Origin: Kaistia soli DSM 19436
GTDB taxonomy: Bacteria > Pseudomonadota > Alphaproteobacteria > Rhizobiales > Kaistiaceae
DNA: 63,953 bases
Direction of reading: 5' to 3'
Assembly (NCBI RefSeq): GCF_900129325.1
Contig: NZ_FQUP01000012.1
Span: 1 to 63,953 of the forward strand
A program made the position numbers and the translations under genes. Each line of letters opens with the position of its first letter. Within the stretch, counting starts at the first letter, position 1. Shown here piece by piece: positions 18,312 through 25,187 of this stretch. The notes beneath the pieces are model-generated. The model searched no databases. It saw only the letters and a program-made list of their open reading frames with translations, and was not told where the DNA came from.

Positions 18312-19057
18312 CCGGCCGGGCGCGAGAGGCGCTGGTAGAGCCAGGCCGAAGAGAGCCCCGCCAGCGACCAGAGCAGCGCGCTCGCCACCAGCGAGGCAAC
18401 GACGAACTCTGCCCCAAGCGCTGCCGGATAGGCTGCCTCCAGCGTCGGTGGCGGCGGCGCGCCGATGACATGCGGCACGATGGCGATCATGACGCCGAGC
18501 AGCTTGAGAAGATAGAAGCGCGCAAAGACCACGAGGGCCAGCGCGATGGCCGAGGCACCAGCCGTGCCGAGCCACCAGAGCTGGCGCGAGCCTATCTCGG
18601 CCGCGGCCGTTCCCGGCAATTCCGGCGCAAGACCGAGCGCAGGCAGAAGGCTTGCTGCGAAGAAGCCGCCTAGGCCCCACAACACGCCGCGCCGTGCATC
18701 GATCGGATCACCCTTCAGCGTCATGACACCGAGCAGGATGGCGGAAACGGCAACCCCCATGAGGAGATTGGCCAGAAGCGTATAGGCCGAACGCTCGAAG
18801 CCATCGGCGGGCTGCCAGGCGCCCTCATCATGATGATGCGCCTCGCCGGCGGCGGCGGCGCCATGATCATGTCCCGCCATCGTCGACATGGCCGGAACCG
18901 GCGCGGTCTCCGGAGCCGGCGCCGGGGCCTCCGCCGCCTGCTCGTAGGTTTCGCCGTGCAGGATCAGCGGCTCGGTCGTGAGAAATTGCACGCCGGTCAG
19001 AATGACGCCCACGAGCAATCCAGCGCCGAAGGCGCTCAACACAATTGATTTCAACAT
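18308..19057 (-). CDS. cbtA: Cobalt transporter subunit CbtA
   Basis: Membrane protein of the B12-regulated CbtAB cobalt uptake system, about 249 aa. It has an N-terminal membrane segment (SIVLSAFGAGLLVGVILTG), a His-rich exposed loop (AGHDHGAAAAGEAHHHDEG) that could bind metal, then about four more hydrophobic segments, and ends with VASLVASALLWSLAGLSSAW. The start at 19057 (MLKSIVL) is 10 bp after the cbtB stop. The CbtAB family was defined by its association with cobalamin riboswitches, and that pairing is seen here. Confidence 0.9.
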   Translation of the reverse strand: MLKSIVLSAFGAGLLVGVILTGVQFLTTEPLILHGETYEQAAEAPAPAPETAPVPAMSTMAGHDHGAAAAGEAHHHDEGAWQPADGFERSAYTLLANLLMGVAVSAILLGVMTLKGDPIDARRGVLWGLGGFFAASLLPALGLAPELPGTAAAEIGSRQLWWLGTAGASAIALALVVFARFYLLKLLGVMIAIVPHVIGAPPPPTLEAAYPAALGAEFVVASLVASALLWSLAGLSSAWLYQRLSRPAG

Positions 19058-19067
19058 GATGAACCCG

Positions 19068-19256
19068 TCAGTGGCAGGGCAAGCCGAAGGCGTGACGCGT
19101 GTCGTGCGTCGCGTTGTGGATCTGGCTCGGCGCGGCAAAGCCGGTCGCGAGAAAGACCACGAGCCCGAAAGCCAGCGCAGCGAGGCCAGCGGCGATTCGG
19201 GTGGCAGCCAGCGGACGGCTGGAAATGGACGGGGAAGAGGCAGTCGAAGCGTTCAT
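19068..19256 (-). CDS. cbtB: Cobalt transporter subunit CbtB
   Basis: Small single-span protein, about 62 aa. It has a hydrophobic segment (AAGLAALAFGLVVFLATGF) followed by a His-containing tail (IHNATHDTRHAFGLPCH) typical of CbtB and likely to bind cobalt. It is the first gene after the cobalamin riboswitch and is followed at once by cbtA. The start at 19256 (MNASTASS) is chosen because longer frames enter the riboswitch. Confidence 0.9.
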   Translation of the reverse strand: MNASTASSPSISSRPLAATRIAAGLAALAFGLVVFLATGFAAPSQIHNATHDTRHAFGLPCH

Positions 19257-19301
19257 GTCGTCTCCTTGGCCGTCCCACCGACGGCCGGTTCGAGTTCCAT
19301 G

Positions 19302-19486
19302 CCCTGGCTGGTCTCCTGGCTTGCGGGTCACAGCTCCCTCGACGCCTTCCCGGTTTCCCAGTGGCTTCGTACGAGGTCGCTCACCGCTCACAGTTGCGGG
19401 GGCAGCTCCGGTTTCCGAGCCCCGTCAGGGTCGCTCGCCACCAGATTCCCATTTCATCCCCCAAGGTCTCAGACCCATCGGGGGAA
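19302..19486 (-). promoter_or_regulatory. Cobalamin riboswitch upstream of the cbtB-cobQ operon
   Basis: Reading the minus strand, the conserved elements come in the right order: AATGGGAATCTGGTG, then GAGCTGCCCCCGCAACTGT, the B12-box-like GCCACTGGGAAACCGGGAAG, and the closing GACCCGCAAGCCAGGAGACC. A stem of CCCCC/GGGGG (19458-19484) precedes the core. It ends about 45 bp before the cbtB start, where it could control translation or termination of the seven-gene operon when adenosylcobalamin is abundant. Confidence 0.95.
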
Positions 19487-19542
19487 CCAGTGCAATGAAA
19501 GACGCTAGTGCCGATCGCCCCGCCACGCAAGGCGTCAAACGG

Positions 19543-19800
19543 CTATTCCGCCGGCGTCACGGCACGGCCGCGAAAACGCGCCCAGCGGCGCGCGATACGC
19601 ACATCCCATTTGCGACGGAATCGGCGGATGCGCGGAAAATCATGCGAAAGAACGATCAGCCCGACCGGCAGCATCCAGATGCCCAGCACCGGCAGAAACG
19701 AGAAGACTCCACCCGCTATAAATGCGCCGCCAATCCCCACACGCAGAATGCGGCTCTTTGGCAGACTGATGGACTTTTTGCCGAACCGAATAGAAGGCAT
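19543..19800 (-). CDS. Small membrane protein of unknown function
   Basis: 85 aa. A basic N terminus (MPSIRFGKKSISLPKSRI) leads into a hydrophobic hairpin (VGIGGAFIAGGVFSFLPVLG and IWMLPVGLIVLSHDF), then a strongly basic tail (RIRRFRRKWDVRIARRW). Small proteins with an LPVLGxWMLPxGLxxLS stretch are common in Hyphomicrobiales, but I know of no function. It is the last gene upstream of the cobalamin riboswitch and is probably transcribed separately. Confidence 0.72.
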   Translation of the reverse strand: MPSIRFGKKSISLPKSRILRVGIGGAFIAGGVFSFLPVLGIWMLPVGLIVLSHDFPRIRRFRRKWDVRIARRWARFRGRAVTPAE

Positions 19801-19981
19801 GGGGCGTGGCGGGGCTCGCTCTTCACAGGTTTTGACTATTGTTAGCGGATCGCGATGGCCGGCCGCAAGCGCGACGCGGCGGGAGTGCGACGTGAGCCGT
19901 TGCCCCGCAGTGCAGCAGGGCCTGCCCTCGCCTCGACCGAATCTGGAGTGACCTGGCGGCGGTCACGTCGCCCCCAAATGA

Positions 19982-20016
19982 TCAAGGGGCTGAACCTTGC
20001 CGGCTCAACCCCTTGA
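19982..20016 (-). terminator. Stem-loop downstream of tRNA-Asn
   Basis: TCAAGGGG pairs with CCCCTTGA around a GC-containing loop, just after the tRNA-Asn 3' end in its reading direction. There is no long T run, so this is a weak or factor-assisted terminator or a processing hairpin. Confidence 0.45.
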
Positions 20017-20022
20017 AGAATC

Positions 20023-20098
20023 TGGCTCCGCGAGCTGGACTCGAACCAGCGACCCGGTGATTAACAGTCACCTGCTCTACCAACTGAGCTATCGCGGA
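20023..20098 (-). tRNA. tRNA-Asn (GTT)
   Basis: 76 nt. The acceptor stem TCCGCGA pairs with TCGCGGA, the anticodon stem GGTGA pairs with TCACC around CTGTTAA (anticodon GTT), the T-loop is TTCGAGT, and CCA is encoded. Confidence 0.97.
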
Positions 20099-20537
20099 AC
20101 AGCACGTCTTGTGCCGCGGGCGTCGCTATAGCAAAGGCTGGATCGGCTTGCAAAGCCTTAAAATTGCGAATGTCACAAGCCGTCCACAGGCATGGCCACC
20201 GATTGCGGCTCAATGGGTCGGCAATCACTGGCTCATACGTCCGCCTTTCAGGGAGCGATAGAGCGGCCTCGGGCCGAAATCCCACGCAATCGACAGCGCG
20301 TTGGGAGACACGCGGGCTTGCTCCGCCGGAGCCCAGTAGATCCGTTCGTCAGTCAGGCCCACATCGCCATAGAACACCGCCGAGTGTCGTCATGCCCCTG
20401 TCATCCACAGCCCGGCAATGCCTCGGATTGAGTGTTGACGCTGCCAGCGCGGCGCTGTACGTAACTGCCGCCGAACGCAATCCAGTCGCGCAACGCTTGC
20501 AGCGCTTCAGGATACGGCCGTAACTGGCTGACGCGAT
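20099..20537. other. Intergenic region between two tRNA genes, no gene seen
   Basis: About 440 bp between tRNA-Asn and tRNA-Gln. The frames here lack start signals and protein-like character. I see no conserved RNA motif. Confidence 0.5.
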
Positions 20538-20611
20538 TGGGGAATAGTTTAATGGTAGAACAGCGGACTCTGACTCCGCTAGTCTTGGTTCGAATCCAGG
20601 TTCCCCAGCCA
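20538..20611 (+). tRNA. tRNA-Gln (CTG), integration site of the element
   Basis: 74 nt. The acceptor TGGGGAA pairs with TTCCCCA, the anticodon stem GCGGA pairs with TCCGC around CTCTGAC (anticodon CTG), and GCCA ends the gene. Its last 19 nt form the left att core of the integrated element. The tRNA gene stays complete after integration. Confidence 0.97.
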
Positions 20612-20612
20612 C
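20593..20612. other. attL core (20 bp)
   Basis: AATCCAGGTTCCCCAGCCAC at the 3' end of tRNA-Gln is repeated exactly, in the same orientation, at 37465-37484. The base after the repeat differs (c here, t there). This is the classic layout for tyrosine-integrase insertion into a tRNA gene. Confidence 0.95.
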
Positions 20613-20663
20613 CTTTTGAAAACCGCAGAAATTCGCCATTTCTAGCCCTTCCGGGGAGAGTTA

Positions 20664-20691
20664 TGTATAGCAGGTGTGTAGCTGCTATACA
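20664..20691. repeat. Inverted repeat, candidate integrase arm sites next to attL
   Basis: TGTATAGCAG and its complement CTGCTATACA are separated by 8 bp, starting 51 bp inside attL. The same 9-mer TGTATAGCA occurs twice near attR (37383-37404). The shared motif at both ends points to arm-type integrase or excisionase sites; an operator is the alternative. Confidence 0.65.
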
Positions 20692-20916
20692 CGGAATGCT
20701 GCCGGGCGCGCTTGGTGTTGCCCGATCGCCCAGTCGATCCTGATGTTGACAAACACTCGGACACTACCTAGCTTCTGAATCGTCAGTGACTGATCCCCTA
20801 AGGCTTTTACCGAGCGCGCTGACCCGCCAGGAAACTGGTCACTTGCTTATGGCTGTGGGCCGAAAGGTTTGGATTGGGGAGAATGCTTATGGGCGGCTTC
20901 GGCCGCCCAACTCTTT

Positions 20917-21456
20917 TCATAGACTCAAGTCTGCCATCCGTCGCTCGACTGCCTTGCCGAAAGGCATCCTAGCCGCGGACGCAACAGGGTTCGCCCTGCT
21001 GTAAGCACTCTCAACATAAAGATCCAAATTGATCGCGCCGTCCTTCCATGTTCCCACTGGTGACGGATGCATGCGAAAGAACACATAATAGATCTCGCCC
21101 TGCGGCAACGCAGGAGCCATCGTCAATCTGTAAACGAACCAATTACCCGTGGTTGCTAACGCTACCGATGTAGTAGGCTTGGCAAATAGCCCATCCACGA
21201 TTTGCGGAAGATGAAGCGAATATTCGTGACGACTCGGACAAAAAATCCTATCCGAGCTTCCGTCATTGACAATGTAGCTTCCTGCGACTCTTGGTAAGCC
21301 AGCATCTGAATAGCAGTGAGTGCTATAATCAATCCGAACGCTATATGTAACCTCCACCTTCTCCGCTGTCTTCCATCGAAATTCCGCAAGCGCCCGATTT
21401 AGGTGACCAAGAGAATATTGAGCACCGCAGTGATTTATCGATTCTGGATGAAACAA
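20917..21456 (-). CDS. Uncharacterised cargo protein of the element
   Basis: Up to 179 aa; the start is uncertain (TTG at 21456, or a later alternative start near LGHLNRALAEF). GC is visibly lower than in the host genes around the element. Recognisable order: a VEVTYSVRIDYSTHCYSD segment, a CPSRHEYSLHLPQIVDGL helix, TGNWFVYRLT, then IYYVFFRMHPSP and INLDLYVESAYSRA near the C terminus. This resembles a small beta-rich family that I remember being labelled stationary phase growth adaptation protein in some annotations; no function is established. It is isolated at the attL end, transcribed towards attL, which is a typical cargo position. Confidence 0.6.
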   Translation of the reverse strand: MFHPESINHCGAQYSLGHLNRALAEFRWKTAEKVEVTYSVRIDYSTHCYSDAGLPRVAGSYIVNDGSSDRIFCPSRHEYSLHLPQIVDGLFAKPTTSVALATTGNWFVYRLTMAPALPQGEIYYVFFRMHPSPVGTWKDGAINLDLYVESAYSRANPVASAARMPFGKAVERRMADLSL

Positions 21457-21886
21457 GAGACACTCGCTGCTAGGCTAACAGCCACAATTTACACGATAGC
21501 AAATGCTCGTCTACACGGCGCATGAAAATGGCGCCCAACCGTAGCCGGGCGCCCTCTTATCGTCGCGTATATCAGCAAGGCGCAACAACTTCGCCAGGCT
21601 CGGCTTCAGCTGAAGCGCGAAGAGCGTACGTCTCCAATCACAAGCGCCAAAAAACTTGCTCGAATCATGTGTATGCGCGCTCGTATGGCGTGAAAGCCTT
21701 GTGAGTCACTATGCAGGAAGTGCCTCCATCTTGGCTATGAGTTGAACTGCCCGATGCGCGGCGACACGGACGGGGTGATGGCGGCTGGTACGATGGCGGG
21801 AATCGGATGCATGAAAAGCGTTAGCGATGATAGAAATCTTTCTAGGAGTTGGTCAGCCATCTGCCGGAACAAAACGGGCCTAAGAA
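21457..21886. other. Divergent intergenic region between two cargo genes
   Basis: About 430 bp of lower-GC DNA separating the divergent cargo genes at 20917 and 21887. It holds a GC-rich hairpin (GGCGCCC/GGGCGCC type, 21530-21553) without a T run. No protein-like frame was seen. Promoters for both cargo genes should lie here. Confidence 0.5.
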
Positions 21887-22588
21887 ATGACCTTATTACT
21901 TACGGATGAAGAACTGGACCTGCTACCACCGGACCCTCTCGAAGCTTTTTTAGAGTTCGAGGCGATAGCACGGGAACGAACACTCGGTATGATCAGCGAT
22001 AGTGATACTTATGGCGAGGACATCTATGTTTCCAACATATTCGCCATGGCAGAGGTGTTTGACATCGAGTCAATAATCGATGTTCGAAACGAATATGGCG
22101 GGCCGAAGAGTATATTAGAGCTTTACGGCATTATTAGAAACAGGGTCGATACGCTTTCTTTGACGTTTCGCTTGGAGAAGTTCAAACAGCGACGTTCCGG
22201 ACACGGACCAGTACTATCGATATCTGCCGATATTATAGAAACTTTGCGGTTTCATTTAACGCAAATGAGGAGCGCAGTCGACAAAGTTGAAGGCATTCCG
22301 ATCCGAAAACGAGAAGCGATAGTTAAGCGACTTTCTGAACTTGACTATGAGATCTCAACTAGCCGCACTAAGTGGGAATCTTGGCTCGATTTGGCGCTCG
22401 AACTTGCCGACACGACTAGTGAAGTTGCTGAAAAGCTCGCCCCTACGAAAAAAATGCTAGACGCAATCTTTAAGCGCTTAGCGAAAGCTAAGCGAAATGC
22501 TCAATCGCTCCCATCGCCTGACAAGCAGAAACAGATAGAGCATCAGTCGGACGACGAGATCGAGTCAGAAGATGACATTCCCTTCTAG
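21887..22588 (+). CDS. Orphan cargo protein with SSB-like C-terminal tip (DDIPF)
   Basis: 233 aa, not recognised. GC and codon use are clearly lower than in the host genes (many att, ata, gaa). The N-terminal part is acidic and helical (TDEELDLLPPDPLEAFLEFE). The middle is helical with a predicted coiled coil (SADIIETLRFHLTQMRSAVD to SELDYEISTSRTKWESW). A basic linker (KRLAKAKRNAQSL) precedes an acidic tail ending SDDEIESEDDIPF. The last five residues match the conserved tip of bacterial SSB (DDDIPF), the docking peptide for RecO, RecQ, PriA, ExoI and others. This suggests the protein hooks into SSB-binding repair or replication proteins. A strong hairpin terminator follows at 22597. Confidence 0.7.
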   Translation: MTLLLTDEELDLLPPDPLEAFLEFEAIARERTLGMISDSDTYGEDIYVSNIFAMAEVFDIESIIDVRNEYGGPKSILELYGIIRNRVDTLSLTFRLEKFKQRRSGHGPVLSISADIIETLRFHLTQMRSAVDKVEGIPIRKREAIVKRLSELDYEISTSRTKWESWLDLALELADTTSEVAEKLAPTKKMLDAIFKRLAKAKRNAQSLPSPDKQKQIEHQSDDEIESEDDIPF

Positions 22589-22596
22589 GCGTTTGA

Positions 22597-22623
22597 GGGC
22601 GCCCAAGCTCTCGCTGGGCGCCC
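22597..22623. terminator. GC-rich hairpin between convergent genes
   Basis: GGGCGCCCA pairs with TGGGCGCCC around a 9-nt loop, immediately after the stop of the 233-aa cargo gene and before the 3' end of the minus-strand gene at 22651. It can serve both directions, although no T run of note follows. Confidence 0.6.
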
Positions 22624-22650
22624 TGTGATTATGACGGTGAGGATCGGGCC

Positions 22651-22847
22651 CTAGAGCCACTCGACCGGGTTATTTCCCGGCTGCTGCGTCCAAAGCAGGT
22701 GCTTTTGAATAAACGCCTGCGTTGTGGCGTCGATTTCAGCGAGCCGATTAAACCGGCGCGCTGCTCGGCGCAGTCAATGCCGCCTACGTGGTAGTCTTGA
22801 AGGATCTCCTCGATGGCCGGCGGTACGTTGGTCGGAAGCGGCTCCAT
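22651..22847 (-). pseudogene. Small phage-type gene with an apparent frameshift
   Basis: Reading from the ATG at 22847, the first 28 or so codons look protein-like (EPLPTNVPPAIEEILQDYHV, then GGIDCAEQ). The frame then turns into an Arg/Ser-rich shadow. In a neighbouring frame the DNA from about 22765 onward reads RRFNRLAEIDATTQAF, IQKHLLWTQQPG and NNPVEWL, then a TAG at 22653-22651. A one-base indel near 22765 would join the two into a ~66-aa protein. The start overlaps the previous stop as TGATG, which supports real translation. It may be a mutation, a sequencing error or a programmed frameshift. Confidence 0.55.
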
Positions 22848-23164
22848 CAGACGGCCGTGTCGGTCAGCTTGGATAAGTCGAGCCCGAAAGCCCTCGCGGC
22901 GATGACGGCGCGCCGCAGGCGCCGGCGCGCATTCTGGAGCGATGCCCCCTTGCCTCGCCCGTTAATTGCGAGGATTAGGCGATCGTTCAGGCTGAAAATC
23001 TCGCCTTCAGCCATAAGACCGACGCGCCCGATATGCAGCTCGCGCTGCAGGCGACCCATACGGGCAAGGGCGCTAACGGGTGCGAGGCGGGTCAGCCAAG
23101 AGCCGGTCTCGGCAATAGTGTCGTGCTTGGTTATAGCGGTCTCCAGAGGGCCAGGTTGCCCCAT
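22847..23164 (-). CDS. Small hypothetical protein of the element
   Basis: 105 aa. There is no recognised domain. The sequence is helical and basic in the C-terminal half (KGASLQNARRRLRRAVIAAR, then AFGLDLSKLTDTAV). The start at 23164 has AGGGCAAA just upstream. The stop overlaps the next ATG as TGATG, so the two are probably translated together. Location beside the 75-aa gene suggests an early or regulatory cluster of the element. Confidence 0.5.
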   Translation of the reverse strand: MGQPGPLETAITKHDTIAETGSWLTRLAPVSALARMGRLQRELHIGRVGLMAEGEIFSLNDRLILAINGRGKGASLQNARRRLRRAVIAARAFGLDLSKLTDTAV

Positions 23165-23260
23165 TTTGCCCTATAGCGAGCGGCTTGTTGGAAATGCCGA
23201 GAAGGCGAGTGCGGCTGGCGGTCGCACCTGGGGCAGACTGTCCCAAATCGCCCAGGGCGC

Positions 23261-23488
23261 TCACTGACGGCCGTTCTCGTCGCGAGCCGCATAGTTCGAC
23301 CGGGCCAGAGAAACGCCGCTGGCAGGCCTCCTAGCGAGTCTGAACGAGTCGTCGAGCACCTTGCGAGGCCAGATGCCGTGATCGCCGAGGGTTTCAATGA
23401 TCAGGTCGCGCTCGACCTTGCCGGCGAGCTTCTGAAGCTCGGCGATCAGCTTCCAGTAGATTTCATCAGCGATAAAGTGTTCGCGCAT
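23261..23488 (-). CDS. Small hypothetical protein of the element
   Basis: 75 aa starting MREHFIADEIYWKLIAEL. The start at 23488 is well supported by GGAGG with 6-nt spacing; the longer in-frame extension has no such signal. The N-terminal half is a helix pair (LIAELQKLAGKVERDLIIE), followed by TLGDHGIWPRKVLDDSFRL. Function is unknown. Its promoter must lie in the region holding the 21-bp repeat array. Confidence 0.6.
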   Translation of the reverse strand: MREHFIADEIYWKLIAELQKLAGKVERDLIIETLGDHGIWPRKVLDDSFRLARRPASGVSLARSNYAARDENGRQ

Positions 23489-23907
23489 TTGCGCCTCCGG
23501 TTGGTGACAAGACGAGAGTCGCATGGCTAGAAACCGCCCGTCAAGACGAATTCCACAATGATTTCAATAAGTAAGCACTTCCTTATGTCGGCAGATTTCG
23601 CGGAAGGTTCCGGGGCGTGCCGGAAGGCTGTGGATTTAGCTGTGCCATCGAGAGCTTGCGGCACGGTGTCCGATACCGGGACGGGGTGATGTCTCTCAGA
23701 GGCTATTCTGGGGGACAGGACGGTTTCGCCGAGAACCGGAGGATAGGAACCTACGGGTTGCCTCTCCTGCTCTTGTTCCTCACCTTCTCCGGTGAAGAAC
23801 CGGAAGCCGGCGCGAGCCCGAAGGGCGAGCAGCGAGCCTTGGCGAGCGCTTTCCTTGCTTCCTTCCTAACTCCCTTCCCTTCTCTTCCCTTTCTTACTTC
23901 TATGGAT
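23489..23907. other. Non-coding region with a long pyrimidine-rich tract
   Basis: No convincing gene. From about 23869 to 23901 the plus strand is almost only pyrimidines (runs of ctt, tcc and ccc), that is, a purine tract on the minus strand, leading directly into the 21-bp repeats. A frame on the plus strand (23617-24039) spans both but has no other protein-like features. Such a layout is seen at some replication origins; here that is inference. Confidence 0.5.
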
Positions 23908-24016
23908 GACGTGCTTTCGTTCCCAAAGGACGTGCTTTCGTTCTCAAAGGACGTGAAATCGTTCCTAAAGGACGTGCTTTCGTTCCACCAGAAAGGACGC
24001 GCTTTCGTTCCAAATG
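23908..24016. repeat. Five 21-bp tandem repeats (iteron-like)
   Basis: Units begin at 23908, 23929, 23950, 23971 and 23996. The consensus is GACGTGCTTTCGTTCCNAAAG; the third unit has AAA in place of CTT, and a 4-bp AAAG spacer precedes the fifth. Period 21 places the copies on the same face of the helix. Options are iterons of a replication origin, an operator array for the minus-strand genes starting at 23488, or a heptad repeat in a protein (DVLSFPK type) if the plus-strand frame is translated. Confidence 0.8.
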
Positions 24017-24077
24017 CCGGCCCTCATTTCTCTCATTAGGCGATAGTTCGAGCATTATCCCGGTTGACGTGTAAGTG

Positions 24078-24091
24078 TCATAGTACTATGA
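24078..24091. promoter_or_regulatory. 14-bp palindrome, probable operator
   Basis: TCATAGTACTATGA is a perfect palindrome lying 8 bp downstream of a TTGACG hexamer (24064-24069) and 26 bp before the ATG at 24118. The position inside the promoter of the 24118 gene suggests autoregulation by its product or by another element regulator. Confidence 0.55.
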
Positions 24092-24117
24092 TGCCTTCAC
24101 CGTCCACGGAGATTCCC

Positions 24118-24534
24118 ATGCCGACTCAAATGCTTCTTCCTGATGAACGCGCCTTACAGATCAAGGCCCTCGCCACCGCTCGCGGTATCACGTCGATCGA
24201 CGTGATTGGGCATCTGATCAATGCGGCGATTGAGCGTGGCGAGCTTGAGGACACCCTTCCCGGCTGGCTGATCGCGCGCGAGGGCGATGAAGTCGTGTTC
24301 GCGGTCGGCGAGAGCGAAACGACGCGCTATCCGCTTCAGGTCGCCCGCGTCTTCGCCGAGCGCATCCGCGCCGTCATGTCTGGCGAGTTGCCTAGCCTGC
24401 TCGATCTTGATGATGACTATCTCATCACGCGCGCAGGGACGGGCTTCAAGATCGGAAACTCGACGGCCAGCAAGCCGGTCGCGCCGAGCGTCGCCGTCGA
24501 TATTGCCCGCCTTCTCAACAAGGCAGCTGCATAA
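24118..24534 (+). CDS. Hypothetical protein, possibly a DNA-binding regulator
   Basis: 138 aa starting MPTQMLLPDERALQIKALA, with GGAG 7 bp before the ATG. The N-terminal 50 residues (ALATARGITSIDVIGHLINA) resemble a ribbon-helix-helix or antitoxin-like segment. The rest is an alpha/beta region (PGWLIAREGDEVVFAVGESE, then SGELPSLLDLDDDYLITRAG). I cannot assign a family. The palindromic site in its promoter fits a regulator, and it is the best candidate for a control gene in an element that has no obvious CI-like repressor. Confidence 0.55.
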   Translation: MPTQMLLPDERALQIKALATARGITSIDVIGHLINAAIERGELEDTLPGWLIAREGDEVVFAVGESETTRYPLQVARVFAERIRAVMSGELPSLLDLDDDYLITRAGTGFKIGNSTASKPVAPSVAVDIARLLNKAAA

Positions 24535-24539
24535 AGAAA

Positions 24540-24567
24540 AGCCCGTGATGTTCGAACATCACGGGCT
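24540..24567 (-). terminator. 28-bp perfect palindrome with a T-rich tail on the minus strand
   Basis: The arms GCCCGTGATGTTC and GAACATCACGGGC are contiguous, so the hairpin has almost no loop. On the minus strand it is followed by TTTTCTTTA, an intrinsic terminator layout. It may end transcripts from the structural operon after they run antisense through the 24615 gene, or act at the 3' end of the 24118 gene on the other strand. Confidence 0.65.
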
Positions 24568-24614
24568 CAAATCAGTTCTGTGTATGCCGCTGAGCAATAC
24601 GAAAGAACAATAGC

Positions 24615-25187
24615 ATGCATCTTCATGAAGATCCAGACGACATTGATGAATTTTACCGGCAAATTAATGCAAATTTCTCTTGTACTCACGGAAATATAGG
24701 TGAAGCGAGGCGCAGAGAGCGCGAATTGGCACCGTATGAGCTGAGACTATTCCAAGAGCTGGACGCAATTCATTGTTCTGCATCGGAGGATGCCGATCAA
24801 GTCGCAATGAACGCGCTGCTGGACGAGCTAGATATCGAGGCTGCTGATGCCGAGCCGGAAGGCGCGTCGGAACAATCCAAGCTCGCCCCTCTACTCAATC
24901 TCGTTGCGACGGCACGCGCGGCCTATCCCAAGTATCAGCGCCGCAAGCACACGGTCATCATTCCGGTTGACGCCTCGCCTGCCGAGCGGCGGCGACTGAA
25001 GCGCAACTCGCGCGAGCGCCAGGACCGCGCGGCTGAGAATGGCGGTAAGTCGAGAGCATATCGCGCTGATCGCAGAACGATGACGCCTGAGCAGCAGCGC
25101 CAGCATGACAGCGCGCTCGGCGCTGTCCGCAAGCGCCGTTGGAAAGAGAAGCATGGGGCCGCGTCGCCGGCTAGCTCCGGCGATTGA
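24615..25187 (+). CDS. Hypothetical protein of the element
   Basis: 190 aa, not recognised. It has an acidic N-terminal half (HLHEDPDDIDEFYRQINANF, then ASEDADQVAMNALLDELDIE) and a very basic C-terminal half (SPAERRRLKRNSRERQDRAA, and TPEQQRQHDSALGAVRKRRW). The polarity suggests a nucleic-acid-binding or head/DNA-associated protein, but this is only composition. It is the one plus-strand gene next to the structural operon and overlaps the tape measure gene tail to tail by 17 bp. Confidence 0.5.
   Translation: MHLHEDPDDIDEFYRQINANFSCTHGNIGEARRRERELAPYELRLFQELDAIHCSASEDADQVAMNALLDELDIEAADAEPEGASEQSKLAPLLNLVATARAAYPKYQRRKHTVIIPVDASPAERRRLKRNSRERQDRAAENGGKSRAYRADRRTMTPEQQRQHDSALGAVRKRRWKEKHGAASPASSGD

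Noticed and set aside
23073-23264. 63-aa minus-strand frame with a GTGA overlap to the preceding stop
   Set aside because: It overlaps the better supported 105-aa gene by about 90 bp and has no recognisable character.
23908-24016. CRISPR-like array
   Set aside because: The repeats are contiguous with no unique spacers, and no cas genes are near.
23617-24039. 140-aa plus-strand frame containing DVLSFPK-type repeats
   Set aside because: Apart from the repeat-derived heptads it has no protein-like part, and it runs through a pyrimidine tract; the repeat is better described at DNA level. Not fully excluded.
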